From assembly GCA_947650155.1 (NCBI GenBank), contig CANSUS010000030.1, positions 1-43,648 of the forward strand: a stretch of 43,648 nt of DNA, written 5' to 3'. The stretch's first letter is position 1. Each line of letters begins with the position of its first letter. The notes under the pieces are model-generated. The model had not been told where the DNA came from and made no database searches. It saw only the letters and a program-made list of their open reading frames with translations. This DNA is from an uncultured Lachnospiraceae bacterium. Its GTDB lineage: Bacteria; Bacillota; Clostridia; Lachnospirales; Lachnospiraceae. This document shows, piece by piece, positions 1-8,417 of the stretch. Position numbers and translations under genes: made by a program.

Positions 1-108
1 CGTGAGTACGGCAGATGCCACACTCCCTACCCACATTTTATTTGAAACATCATGAGGATTCAAAACACTCATTGCTTCTTCATATAACTTTTCCCATTCT
101 TTGTTCAC
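1..108 (-). CDS. cdd: Cytidine deaminase, N-terminal fragment (runs off left edge)
   Basis: Only the first 36 codons are inside the window. They read from a GTG start at 106-108 and begin NKEWEKLYEEA, with NPHDVS and a V-A-S-A-V-L-T run after it. This matches the N-terminal helix and first strand of the small zinc-dependent cytidine deaminases of Firmicutes, which turn cytidine into uridine in pyrimidine salvage. A GGAGG lies about 8 nt upstream of the GTG and fixes the start. The zinc-binding HAE and PCxxC motifs would lie beyond the edge, so the call rests on the N-terminus alone. Confidence 0.6.
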   Translation of the reverse strand, partial: MNKEWEKLYEEAMSVLNPHDVSNKMWVGSVASAVLT

Positions 109-509
109 TGTTTTGTCCTCCTTAATAAATACCGATTTATATATTAAAGTGAAAATCTTTATCTGCCTTTTACAATGTATAGTTATAATTTATTTCCCAC
201 TGGGTACACAATTCCGAAAAGGGAGTCATTCTTTAGCTCTTTTTGTGCATGGTACCTATGATAATCTATTGGGAAATGAAACCATAAAAATATTCTTAAA
301 TTTATATTTCTCCCATTTCAGTCTCATTTTCCTATACGCCATCCCCTCCAAAAGTACGCCATTCCATACGCCATTTCACCCCAAAAGTACACCATTTGTA
401 CACCATTTTGCCCCAAAACTACAGGAAACTATGAGAAACCTCGAGACTTCCCCAATCTCCCGAACCCCTTGATTTTACTGGCCCTTCCGCGTATATAACA
501 CCCGTTATT
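109..509. other. Intergenic region between metA and the cytidine deaminase gene
   Basis: About 400 bp with no convincing gene. A 123-codon plus-strand frame crosses it, but it has low-complexity composition and no homology that I recognise. The stretch is the promoter and leader region of the deaminase gene; a possible minus-strand promoter is TTGTGT and TATAAC separated by 18 nt, near 187-216. Its right half carries the tandem repeat described separately. Confidence 0.5.
335..422. repeat. Degenerate ~33-bp tandem repeat with TACRCCAT boxes
   Basis: CCAAAAGTAC occurs at 348-357 and 381-390 and, as CCAAAACTAC, at 413-422, giving a unit of 32-33 bp. Each unit holds two TACRCCAT boxes. The five boxes start at 335, 355, 367, 388 and 399, so spacings alternate between about 20 and 12 bp. 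The outermost box at 335 implies a further eroded unit to the left. It lies 3' of metA and 5' of the deaminase gene. Function is unknown; repeated protein-binding sites or a slippage-prone tract are both possible. Confidence 0.7.
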
Positions 510-1415
510 CTAAAGGTCATAAGGCGTAACCTGATAAACATAATAATTCAGCCAGTTACTATACAAATTATTACTATGTGCCCGCCACTGCAGCAAAGGC
601 CTCAATTCCGGATTATCCTGCGGGTAATAGTTCTTCGGAATCTCAATAGAAAGCCCTTTATCCATATCCCTCTTATATTCATTATGAAGTGTCATCCGGT
701 CATACTCTGGATGTCCCATGACAAAGATCTGTCTGCCCTCTTCCGCTATTGCCAGGTATACGCCAACCTCCTCGGACTCTGCCAATATCTTTAACTTCGG
801 GCAGTTTTTGATGTCTTCTGTCAAAATGGTAGTATGCCGGCTGTTCGGCGCCAGAAAAACATCGTCAAATCCCCGTACTAACGGCACCTTCCTGTTCAGA
901 ACATGAAAGGGGTATATTCCAAAGAGCTTCTTGTCCAGTAATACTTTTTTAATGCCGTAATGATAATACATTCCTGCCTGCGCTCCCCAGCAGATATGTA
1001 ATGTGGAAGTGACGTTTTTCTTAGTCCACTCCATGATCTTACACAATTCCTCCCAATAATCCACTTCCTCAAAAGGCATCTGTTCCACCGGCGCGCCGGT
1101 GATAATCATACCGTCGAACTTCAGATCTTTTATTTCATCAAAAGTCGTATAAAATTTATTCAAATGATTTGCGGATGTATTCTGGGAAATATGTGTACTC
1201 ACATTCAAAAAGTTTACATCGATCTGTAACGGTGTGTTGGAAAGCGCACGCAGCAGCTGCAGTTCCGTATCCTGCTTTACAGGCATAAGATTTAAAATGC
1301 AGACCTTCAGCGGACGTATATCCTGATGTATTGCACGGTTCTCGTCCATTACAAATATGTTTTCATTTTCTAAAATTTCCAATGCAGGCAGGTCGCTCTG
1401 TGTTTTAATCGGCAT
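510..1415 (-). CDS. metA: Homoserine O-acetyltransferase (MetA type)
   Basis: Transfers an acyl group to homoserine in the first committed step of methionine synthesis, in the cytoplasm. The 301-residue protein has the MetA fold throughout. The nucleophile is Cys142 in HICWGAQAG, and the His235/Glu237 pair lies in MGHPE. Residue 111, in TGAPVE, is glutamate. In this family Glu111 goes with acetyl-CoA use and Gly111 with succinyl-CoA use, so acetylation is predicted although many databases label such genes succinyltransferase. The start is the ATG at 1413-1415, preceded by GGAGGG; an in-frame TTG 15 nt upstream overlaps that ribosome site and is unlikely. It follows ligA by 34 bp and is probably the last gene of that operon. 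No SAM riboswitch or T-box leader is visible. Confidence 0.93.
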   Translation of the reverse strand: MPIKTQSDLPALEILENENIFVMDENRAIHQDIRPLKVCILNLMPVKQDTELQLLRALSNTPLQIDVNFLNVSTHISQNTSANHLNKFYTTFDEIKDLKFDGMIITGAPVEQMPFEEVDYWEELCKIMEWTKKNVTSTLHICWGAQAGMYYHYGIKKVLLDKKLFGIYPFHVLNRKVPLVRGFDDVFLAPNSRHTTILTEDIKNCPKLKILAESEEVGVYLAIAEEGRQIFVMGHPEYDRMTLHNEYKRDMDKGLSIEIPKNYYPQDNPELRPLLQWRAHSNNLYSNWLNYYVYQVTPYDL

Positions 1416-1449
1416 TATCCGTCCCTCCAATTTTTCTTCCTGAGATTTT

Positions 1450-3408
1450 TCAGTTCAAATATTTTTCTATAAATTCGTCCTCTGTCAAAATTGCTATTCC
1501 AAGCTCTTTTGCTTTTTTGTTCTTTCCTGAGTTGGAAGAAATATCATTGTTAATCAGGCATTCCGTTTTTCCAGTTACGCTTCCCGTTACTTTTCCGCCG
1601 CGTTTTTCAATTTCTTCTTTCAATTCATTTCTGCTGACATAATGATTCAGGCTCCCGGTAACAACAAAGGCTTTACCTGTAAGCGTCTGTTCTTCTTCCT
1701 CTTCCACTTCTTCTAAATGCAGTTCCTGCAATAAATGATCCAGTTTTATCTGATTGTTTTTCTCCTCAAAATAAGAACAGAATGCGGCGGCTATCACTTC
1801 TCCCACCCCTTCAATCTGGCTCAGTTCTTCTATATCTGCATGTAAAAGCTGTTCCAGATCATAATGGTACTGTCTGGCAAGCATTTTTGCGTTCGCCACG
1901 CCTATGTTGGCAATTCCAAGACCATATAAAAGTCTGGGCAGAGTCGTATTTCTTGCCTTCTCTATGCTGTCTGCCAGATTTTGATAGGACTTTTCTCCAA
2001 AACCGTCCATTTCCACAATTTCTTCTTTATACCGGTCCAGATGAAACAAATCCGCATATTCATGAATATATCCTTTTGAAATAAACTTTTCCAAAGTTGC
2101 TTCGGATAATCCGTCAATATTCAATGCGTCCCGGCTTACAAGAAGCGTAAACGACTTTATCTTTTTCACTTCACATTGTGGATTTTCACAATAAAGCATT
2201 TGCGCATCCCCAATCTGGCTGATTACGGTGTTTCCTCCACACACCGGACACTTATCCGGTATTTCCAGCGAGTCGCTCTGCGTAAGATTTTCAGCAATCT
2301 GTGGAATAATCATATTAGCTTTATATACTGTTATCCTGTCGCCGATCCCCAGTTTCAAGCCACGCAATACGCTGATATTATGAACACTGGCACGGCTTAC
2401 TGTCGTTCCCTCCAGTTCCACCGGTTCAAAAATGGCAACAGGATTAATTAATCCCGTTCTGCTGGGACTCCATTCTATTTCTTTTAATACCGTCTCTTTG
2501 ATCTCATCTGCCCACTTAAAGGCAATAGAATGGCGTGGAAACTTCGCTGTCCGTCCCAGGCCTTCTCCATATGCAATATCATCATAAATTAACACCAGAC
2601 CATCAGAAGGAATATCATAGGTTTCTATTGCTTTTTCAAAATAACTAATGTTGTCTAATATATTTTCCCTGTCTACTCTCTTCCACTCCACTACCTCAAA
2701 TCCCTGTTCTTCCAAAAACATAAACTGCTTTTCTCTGGAATTATCAAAGGAAACTCCGTCTGCCGACACAAGATGATATGCATAAAAACGCACGTTACGT
2801 TTTGCAGTTACCTCACTGTTGAGTTGTCTGACAGAGCCGCTGCACAGATTTCTTGGATTCTTGTATTTTGCTTCCTCTTCTGAAATTTCCCCGTTTATTT
2901 TGGTGAAATCCGAATAGGTAATCACTGCCTCCCCCCGGATCACAAGTCTGCCCTTATAGGGAATGGACAATGGAATGTTTTTAAATACTCTGGCATTATT
3001 GGTAACCACTTCTCCCACTTCTCCATTTCCTCTCGTGACCGCTCTTTCAAGTTTTCCGTCTAAATAAGTCAGTACAATCGTAAGACCGTCCAGTTTCCAG
3101 CTTAACAGGGCTGTTTTATCCTGCACCCAATCCTGCAGTTCTTCTCTGCTCTTTGTCTTTCCAAGCGACAGCATCGGCTGTTCATGGCGCTCTTTGGGAA
3201 GTTCGTCTACCGCTTCATATCCCACGTTTACTGTAGGACTGTTCGCCAGTATAACACCTGTTTCTTTTTCCAGTTTTTCCAACTCTTCATATAACTTGTC
3301 ATATTCAAAGTTGCTCATAATCTCTTTATCCTGTGCATAATAACTTTTTGATGCGTCGCTAAGCAATTCTACAAGTTCTTTCATTCTCTCTGTGCTATTC
3401 TTTTCCAT
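1450..3408 (-). CDS. ligA: NAD-dependent DNA ligase, divergent LigA type
   Basis: Seals nicks in DNA using NAD+. About 652 residues, normal for LigA. The order is: Ia domain with YYAQD and the PMLSL motif; nucleotidyltransferase domain with the adenylated lysine in KLDG (about Lys105) and [10 protein letters not shown] fold; a four-cysteine zinc finger (CPVCGG, then CENPQC); helix-hairpin-helix repeats; C-terminal BRCT domain. Several usually strict positions differ: the residue two before the catalytic lysine is Ser rather than Glu (SWKLDG), PMLSL is followed by GKTKS rather than the usual NAFS type, and RGDG is RGNG. This could be a second, divergent ligase or a lineage-specific main ligase. 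The start is placed at the ATG 3406-3408 with GGGAG 5 nt upstream; an in-frame start at 3420 is possible. It lies 27 bp after the rluF-like gene. Confidence 0.9.
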   Translation of the reverse strand: MEKNSTERMKELVELLSDASKSYYAQDKEIMSNFEYDKLYEELEKLEKETGVILANSPTVNVGYEAVDELPKERHEQPMLSLGKTKSREELQDWVQDKTALLSWKLDGLTIVLTYLDGKLERAVTRGNGEVGEVVTNNARVFKNIPLSIPYKGRLVIRGEAVITYSDFTKINGEISEEEAKYKNPRNLCSGSVRQLNSEVTAKRNVRFYAYHLVSADGVSFDNSREKQFMFLEEQGFEVVEWKRVDRENILDNISYFEKAIETYDIPSDGLVLIYDDIAYGEGLGRTAKFPRHSIAFKWADEIKETVLKEIEWSPSRTGLINPVAIFEPVELEGTTVSRASVHNISVLRGLKLGIGDRITVYKANMIIPQIAENLTQSDSLEIPDKCPVCGGNTVISQIGDAQMLYCENPQCEVKKIKSFTLLVSRDALNIDGLSEATLEKFISKGYIHEYADLFHLDRYKEEIVEMDGFGEKSYQNLADSIEKARNTTLPRLLYGLGIANIGVANAKMLARQYHYDLEQLLHADIEELSQIEGVGEVIAAAFCSYFEEKNNQIKLDHLLQELHLEEVEEEEEQTLTGKAFVVTGSLNHYVSRNELKEEIEKRGGKVTGSVTGKTECLINNDISSNSGKNKKAKELGIAILTEDEFIEKYLN

Positions 3409-3435
3409 GTATGCTCCCATCCGTTATCTGTTTTT

Positions 3436-4158
3436 TTATGTCTCCATACCGGATTCCTGATACAGTCTGTGCAGTTCTTCGCCAACAACTTCCCGATATT
3501 CTCCGGGCTTTAATCCTTTTAATTCTATATTCATAATCCGGATTCTTTTTAAGATCTTAACTTCATACCCAAGCGCATGACACATTCGTCTGATCTGTCT
3601 GTTTAGTCCCTGTGTCAAAATAATATGAAACGTATATTTCCCTTCTTTTTTTACCTGACATGGTCTTGTCTTTGTATCCAGTTCTTTTAACCAAACTCCT
3701 TTTTCCATATTCTGAATGAACTCTTCTGTAATCTCTTTATTGACTTTCACAACATATTCTTTCTCATGTCTGTTTACACTGCGCATTATTTTATCTATCA
3801 GATTCCCGTCATTTGTCAGAATCATTAGCCCCTCAGAATCTTTGTCAAGTCTTCCTGCATAGGTTACCCTGACCGGATATTTAATCACATCCGTTATCAT
3901 TTTTTCGGCATGTTTATCCTTCTCCGTACAGGTCACCCCGGTCTGCTTGTAATACGCAAGTACTTTTTTTTCATTCGGTGAATTTAATACCTTTCCGTTT
4001 ACAGCAACGGCTTCTTTGCCAAGAAGTCTTGTACCCGCCTTTGCCGTCACGCCGTTTACCGTAACTCTCCCTTCATCGATGAGCCTGTCCGCCTCTCTTC
4101 TGGAACAGACACCGCAGTCTGCCAGATATTTATTTAATCTAATGCCATTCGCCGCCAT
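3436..4158 (-). CDS. rluF: RluF-type 23S rRNA/tRNA pseudouridine synthase
   Basis: Isomerises uridine to pseudouridine in structured RNA; RluF acts on 23S rRNA near position 2604. The 240-residue protein has an N-terminal S4 RNA-binding domain (RLNKYLADCGVCSRREAD, residues 7-24) and an RsuA/RluB/E/F catalytic domain with the active aspartate at about residue 105 in GRLDKDSEG. Two features favour RluF over RluB: QGLNRQIRRMC and the LKRIRIMNI segment. An AGGAGGG sits 3 nt before the ATG. It lies 31 bp after the epimerase-like gene and 27 bp before ligA, so co-transcription is likely. Confidence 0.85.
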   Translation of the reverse strand: MAANGIRLNKYLADCGVCSRREADRLIDEGRVTVNGVTAKAGTRLLGKEAVAVNGKVLNSPNEKKVLAYYKQTGVTCTEKDKHAEKMITDVIKYPVRVTYAGRLDKDSEGLMILTNDGNLIDKIMRSVNRHEKEYVVKVNKEITEEFIQNMEKGVWLKELDTKTRPCQVKKEGKYTFHIILTQGLNRQIRRMCHALGYEVKILKRIRIMNIELKGLKPGEYREVVGEELHRLYQESGMET

Positions 4159-4189
4159 GTTCCCTCCTGTATAGTATTCCCATCAGGAT

Positions 4190-5068
4190 TTACTCATATA
4201 TCACAATATCGTATGAAGCCTCAAAAATTTCCTCATTCTTAAGCAGATTGCTCCACTCTCTGTCACGAAGTTCCTGATCAAACCGTACTCTGTCAGCTCT
4301 TCCATACCAGGGTTCAATGCAGATAAACGGCGCGTTTTTCTTAACGGGAGACCAGATTCCGAAAAGCGGCGCCCCGAATTTCACTGTCAGATACGGCGTT
4401 TTATCAGGCAGACACAAAGAAACGCTATGAGCCTGGTCTTTTTCCATAATCAGTGCGTCTCCATCAAATAGATCATCTGTTATTTTAAGATATCCGTTCT
4501 CCAGACTGTATTCTTTCAGTGCGTCTCCTATCAGCCCGTCCTCAATTACATCACTGATTAAAGGCTGATCCGCATCAAAGGAAATATAATAATCTGTCTG
4601 AACTGTTTCCGGTAAAACAGGACACATAAATGCCGGATGACCGCCAATCGAAAACGGCATTTCTTCTTTTCCCTTGTTGATCACTTTCCAAAACACCCGT
4701 ACTGAACTTTCGTTTAACGCATATCCAAGTTCCAGTGAAAAATCAAATGGATATTTTTTTCTTGTTTCTTCATCCGATTCCAGAACAAATCGAATGTTAT
4801 CTTTATTTTGTTCCAATAAAGTAAATTCCATATCTCTTGCAAATCCATGCTGCCCCATCCCGTATTTCCTGCCGTTTACACGGTATTTTTTGTCCTTCAG
4901 GCTTCCTACAAAAGGAAACAATACCGGTGCGGTTCTTCCCCAATATGCCGGATCGCCATGCCACATATACTCCCGCCCGCTGTTCTTACCGAATAAAGAC
5001 TTCACCTCGGCTCCCAGAGAATCCATTTCTAATTTTATTTTATCATTTTCCAAAATAGATCTTCCCAT
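4190..5068 (-). CDS. Aldose 1-epimerase family protein (LacX-like)
   Basis: A predicted sugar mutarotase-fold protein of about 292 residues. It resembles the LacX branch of the aldose 1-epimerase family: SLGAEVKSLF near the N-terminus, WGRTAPVLFPFVG at about residue 43, MGQHGFARD, and GGHPAF near the middle. The conserved histidines of MGQHGF and GGHPAF fit the catalytic pair of galactose mutarotases. The substrate is unknown; this subgroup is poorly characterised. The start is the ATG at 5066-5068 with GGAG about 9 nt upstream; a longer in-frame version to 5140 would put a lysine-rich stretch before the domain and is unlikely. It is the first gene of the run lacX-rluF-ligA-metA, and its promoter must lie in the box-rich region to its right. 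Confidence 0.8.
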   Translation of the reverse strand: MGRSILENDKIKLEMDSLGAEVKSLFGKNSGREYMWHGDPAYWGRTAPVLFPFVGSLKDKKYRVNGRKYGMGQHGFARDMEFTLLEQNKDNIRFVLESDEETRKKYPFDFSLELGYALNESSVRVFWKVINKGKEEMPFSIGGHPAFMCPVLPETVQTDYYISFDADQPLISDVIEDGLIGDALKEYSLENGYLKITDDLFDGDALIMEKDQAHSVSLCLPDKTPYLTVKFGAPLFGIWSPVKKNAPFICIEPWYGRADRVRFDQELRDREWSNLLKNEEIFEASYDIVIYE

Positions 5069-5502
5069 TTGCTTTTTCTCCTTCTTTCTCTCTTTTTGTT
5101 CGTTCTCTCTGCCTGCAATATAAGTTAAATCATAACACATTTCGCCCTCAAAAAAAAGAGAATTCCTGAACTGTCATACACTGTAATACACAAATTTTGC
5201 ACTGTAATATAGAAATTCTGTACATGTAATACATGTATTACACGTATTACATACAAAATTCACAGTATTTTTCCACTTTTTAGAAATTCCTAATAATTTA
5301 TTGACATTTTAGACACATTTCTCTTTTATACTTGAATTATCCAATAAAGAAGTGGGCTTAGATGTGCAGTATTTAACGCATTTAGGTCTGTTTCGCCAAA
5401 CAACAGCCATTGGAATCATTCCAATGTTTACTATACATAAAGCCGGAAAGATACTCCCTTTCCTCTCTCCTGAAAGAATCTGTCAGTTATGTCAGATTCT
5501 TT
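5069..5502. promoter_or_regulatory. Regulatory region between dprA and the epimerase operon
   Basis: About 430 bp without a protein gene. It must hold the minus-strand promoter of the epimerase-rluF-ligA-metA run; a possible -10 TATGAT lies near 5130-5135 on the minus strand, with only a T-rich -35. It also holds the phased TGTAATACA boxes, a plus-strand TTGACA, and several hairpins ending in a plus-strand terminator-like structure. These are listed separately. Confidence 0.6.
5182..5251. promoter_or_regulatory. Phased TGTAATACA operator-like boxes with an 18-bp perfect palindrome
   Basis: TGTAATACA at 5182-5190, TGTAATATA at 5203-5211 and TGTAATACA at 5225-5233 are spaced 21 and 22 bp apart, about two helical turns. 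The last is followed directly by its inverse TGTATTACA (5234-5242), making a perfect 18-bp palindrome, and by CGTATTACA at 5243-5251. Symmetry plus helical phasing is what one expects for cooperative binding of a dimeric regulator. It lies 115-185 bp upstream of the epimerase start and 50-120 bp left of a plus-strand TTGACA. No known operator consensus fits it well. Confidence 0.65.
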
Positions 5503-5512
5503 CTACTTTTTA
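5301..5512 (+). ncRNA. Candidate plus-strand small RNA ending in a terminator hairpin
   Basis: A perfect -35 TTGACA at 5301-5306 is followed by TTTTAT (17-nt spacer) or TATACT (20-nt spacer). Downstream are hairpins: TGTTT/AAACA around 5389-5404, CATTGGAA/TTCCAATG at 5408-5426 with a 3-nt loop, GGAAAG/CTTTCC around 5446-5464, and an 11-bp stem (5472-5482 with 5493-5503) followed by TACTTTTTAT. GGCTT near 5357 can pair with AAGCC near 5442 to enclose the inner hairpins. A transcript of about 170 nt would result, its 3' end antisense to the end of dprA. I match it to no known RNA family. The -10 is weak and the U-tract is offset by 3 nt, so this is tentative. Confidence 0.4.
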
Positions 5513-6630
5513 TAATAACTTCCCCCTGCCTGCCCCACTGCCCCTCTCATATATAACTCTAATAACATCTGCATAAGCCGCTGCATACTAATGTTATCCC
5601 TGTTGTATTCTGACCAGATCCGTTCTAAACTTTTAGGCATATAATCCAAAACTCTGTACAATTCTCTTTCTTCTTCCGTTCTTATAGCTGCGTCAGTATC
5701 CGTTTCATCAATTAACGAATGTTTTGCGTTCTTTTCTTTGCTCCCCGGCAAAAATTGAAAAACATCTTCCGGCGAAGTCAAAATTCCCGCTCCCTGCCTG
5801 ATCAGATTATTGCATCCTCTGCTGAGGGCGTCCGTCATTCGACCGGGCAGAGCCAGCACTTCCTTCCCCTGCTCTAACGCCATATCTACCGTAATCAATG
5901 TACCGCTTTTTTCTTTCGCTTCTACTACGATTAATACATCACAAAGTCCACTGATAATCCGGTTTCTTGGTGGAAAGTTTCTTGCAATTGGCTGTGTTCC
6001 CGGCGGATATTCCGATAAAATTCCTCCCTGTATTTCCAACCTGTTATACAAATCCCGATTTTCCAAAGGGTAGCAGATATCCACCCCGCATCCAAGCACT
6101 GCAAGGCTTTCTCCTCCTGCCTCCAGCGTTTCCCTTTGACTGATTCCATCGATTCCCCTTGCCATCCCGCTGATAACCGGAATTCCATTTTCTCCAAGTA
6201 TTCTCCCCAGTCTGACCGCCATATTCCTGCCATATTCCGAACACTGCCTTGCCCCTACAATCGCCGCCCTGGGCGCCCGTTTATCCGGCAGCTTTCCCTT
6301 CAGATAAATTCCCCACGGCGGATCTGGTATCTCCCTTAAATATTCAGGATAATCTCGATGAAAATAAGGTAAAAACCTAATTTTTTTCTCTTCCAGCTTC
6401 TCCCACTCCTTTTCCAGGTCCCACATAGATTTACTATTTTCCAAATATTTCAACTGCTTATCGGTTAAAATCTGTCCTAATCTCTGCGGATCACAGTCAT
6501 AAATCTGTCCTGGTGATCCGATTCTTTCACTGATTTCCCACATTTTCTTATTTCCTGCCAATTTCATATTGTGAAACCAATATGCATACATAACCTGCTC
6601 GTCTGTATTCTGCTTTTCCACTTCTGTCAT
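5503..6630 (-). CDS. dprA: DNA-processing protein A (natural transformation)
   Basis: DprA binds incoming single-stranded DNA and loads RecA during transformation. The Rossmann-fold core is clear: AIVGARQCSEYG, then SGMARGIDG, GCGVDICYP, SEYPPG and FPPRNRIISGL, followed by a C-terminal winged-helix-like tail (LERIWSEYN...). The length of about 375 residues is normal. The start is uncertain. The ATG at 6628-6630 lies just 4 bp after the comM stop, but its GGGGG is almost adjacent; a GTG three codons later has the same GGGGG at about 9 nt and may be the real start. It is tightly coupled to comM, a pairing shared by many Firmicutes and suggesting a role in DNA uptake. Its 3' end overlaps the terminator of the candidate plus-strand RNA. 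Confidence 0.93.
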   Translation of the reverse strand: MTEVEKQNTDEQVMYAYWFHNMKLAGNKKMWEISERIGSPGQIYDCDPQRLGQILTDKQLKYLENSKSMWDLEKEWEKLEEKKIRFLPYFHRDYPEYLREIPDPPWGIYLKGKLPDKRAPRAAIVGARQCSEYGRNMAVRLGRILGENGIPVISGMARGIDGISQRETLEAGGESLAVLGCGVDICYPLENRDLYNRLEIQGGILSEYPPGTQPIARNFPPRNRIISGLCDVLIVVEAKEKSGTLITVDMALEQGKEVLALPGRMTDALSRGCNNLIRQGAGILTSPEDVFQFLPGSKEKNAKHSLIDETDTDAAIRTEEERELYRVLDYMPKSLERIWSEYNRDNISMQRLMQMLLELYMRGAVGQAGGSYYKK

Positions 6631-6634
6631 CCCC

Positions 6635-8173
6635 CTATTTACGAAAATATTTCTGGTCTGCACTCCTGTAGCAGACGGCTTCTGAAAGGTGTATTTCCTT
6701 TATTTTGCTTTCCCCGTCCAGATCGGCAATTGTCCTTGCCACTTTTAATATTTTGTGATATGCTCTTGCGCTTAATTTCATATTCTCAAAAATTCTTTCC
6801 ATAAACTGCTGTTCTTTCATGCCAAGGGAGCAAAAACGCCGTATATCTCCCGGTGTCAGCTCGGCATTAAATTTACGTCCAATCTCCGCATAGCGTTTTT
6901 CCTGTATTTTTCTTGCAGCCATCACTCTTTCTCTGATTTTTGCGCTGCTCTCATTTTTCTCCGTCGTTCCCAATAATTCATGAAAGGTTAGCTTTGGCGT
7001 CTCCACACAAATATCTATTCTGTCAATAACAGGCCCAGATATATGCCCCAGATAACGCTGCACTTCAAACGGTGTGCAATTACACCTGTTAAGATCAGGA
7101 TAATTTCCACAGGGACAGGGATTCATCGCTCCCACAAACATACAGTCAGCCGGATAAATAAAAGTTCCACTGTTTCTCGCAATATAAATCTGTTTTTCTT
7201 CCAATGGCTGACGCAGAATATCGATTGTAGAACGGGAAAATTCCGGAAGTTCATCCAGAAACAGCACACCTCTGTGTGCAAGACTGATTACGCCGGGTTT
7301 CGGAATCCTGCCGCCCCCTGCAAGAGCCTGTACAGAAATTGTGTGATGAGGATTCAAAAAGGGACGCCTCGTAATAAGCGGCATGTCCTCTGAGAGTAAT
7401 CCCGCCACGCTGTAGATCGTCGATACTTCCATACTTTCTTCCTCGGTAAGCGGCGGCAGAATCGTTGGAATCCTTTTGGCTATCATCGTTTTTCCCGCCC
7501 CCGGCGGCCCGATTAGAAGAAGATGGTGAAATCCTGCCGCCGCTACTTCTACGCTTCTTTTTACAACGGACTGCCCGTTAATATCGCTGAAATCTTCTTT
7601 AAAGTCAGGAAAATTTCCTTTATCAAACAACGGCAATTCCTTTCTGATCCGGGTTTCTTTTGTTTTTTCCTTCAGGTACTGTACCACTTCCGTAATATGA
7701 TCTGCTCCAATCACGCCAATCTTTTGAATCACTGCTGCTTCTTTTTCATTTTCTTTGGGAACAATGCATACTTTTATCCCCTCTTCCCTTGCTTTCCTTA
7801 CAACAGGCAGAATGCCTTTTACTTTCTTTATCTCTCCTGAAAGTCCCAATTCCCCGATAATCAGCATTCCTTCCGTACTATCCTGCTCCAATATTCCTAA
7901 CGATTTCATAATTCCCACTGCAATCGGCAGATCGTAAGCATTTCCCTCCTTTCTCATATCTGCCGGCGCAAGATTAACTGTAATATGCATCGGCGGCAGT
8001 TTTATTCCGGCATTTTTTAATGCCACGCTTACCCTTTCTCTTGCTTCTTTCACTTCGCTTCCCAAATACCCCACCATTTGAAAGCAGGGAAGCCCTTTTG
8101 CAGTATCCACTTCCACCTGAATCATGAAGCTGTGGATACCACATATTGCTCCTGTTGTTACTGTGCTAAACAA
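6635..8173 (-). CDS. comM: YifB/ComM family Mg-chelatase-like AAA+ ATPase
   Basis: ComM is a hexameric helicase that promotes branch migration during integration of transforming DNA. The 512-residue protein has the usual parts: an N-terminal ChlI/Lon-protease-like domain (VEVDTAKGLPCFQMVG, residues 17-32), a Walker A GPPGAGKTM, Walker B LFLDELPEF, and a C-terminal Mg-chelatase lid with Cys-rich PCPCGNYPD. The start is a TTG at 8171-8173 with AAGGAG about 5 nt upstream; no ATG is better placed. It is followed by dprA with almost no gap. Confidence 0.93.
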   Translation of the reverse strand: MFSTVTTGAICGIHSFMIQVEVDTAKGLPCFQMVGYLGSEVKEARERVSVALKNAGIKLPPMHITVNLAPADMRKEGNAYDLPIAVGIMKSLGILEQDSTEGMLIIGELGLSGEIKKVKGILPVVRKAREEGIKVCIVPKENEKEAAVIQKIGVIGADHITEVVQYLKEKTKETRIRKELPLFDKGNFPDFKEDFSDINGQSVVKRSVEVAAAGFHHLLLIGPPGAGKTMIAKRIPTILPPLTEEESMEVSTIYSVAGLLSEDMPLITRRPFLNPHHTISVQALAGGGRIPKPGVISLAHRGVLFLDELPEFSRSTIDILRQPLEEKQIYIARNSGTFIYPADCMFVGAMNPCPCGNYPDLNRCNCTPFEVQRYLGHISGPVIDRIDICVETPKLTFHELLGTTEKNESSAKIRERVMAARKIQEKRYAEIGRKFNAELTPGDIRRFCSLGMKEQQFMERIFENMKLSARAYHKILKVARTIADLDGESKIKEIHLSEAVCYRSADQKYFRK

Positions 8174-8361
8174 ATGCGCTCCTTTCTGTCAATATTGACA
8201 TGTCTGCTTTTTCATTTTTCATTATGTTTTTGGATTTTTTTTGAATTCAATAAGATCTTCTCCCTGTATGGATACCATATAAGAAGTTGAATTTTAAGAA
8301 GATACCTGTTTTTATAGAAATATCATAGAAATAACAGATTATATAAAATGAAATAAATGCC

Positions 8362-8400
8362 GGGATATCCGGTCCTCAGAATGAACCGGATATCCCTTTT
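8362..8400. terminator. Strong hairpin between the HD-domain gene and comM
   Basis: GGGATATCCGGT (8362-8373) and ACCGGATATCCC (8385-8396) form a perfect 12-bp stem with an 11-nt loop. On plus it is followed by TTTTCTGATTTT. On minus, where the HD-domain gene ends 22 bp before it, the downstream sequence is GGCATTTATTTC, a poorer U-tract. It most likely ends the HD-domain transcript. The rest of 8174-8417 holds only AT-rich sequence with the likely comM promoter. Confidence 0.6.
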
Positions 8401-8417
8401 CTGATTTTAATTGTGTT

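Noticed and set aside
101-472. 123-codon plus-strand open frame
   Set aside because: Overlaps the deaminase start and the tandem repeat, has no ribosome site and no recognisable domain.
1416-1449. SAM riboswitch or T-box for metA
   Set aside because: Only 34 bp separate metA from ligA; there is no room and no matching sequence.
5301-5512. 6S RNA (ssrS)
   Set aside because: Length is right, but the structure is a row of separate hairpins rather than one long rod with a central bubble; ends do not pair well.
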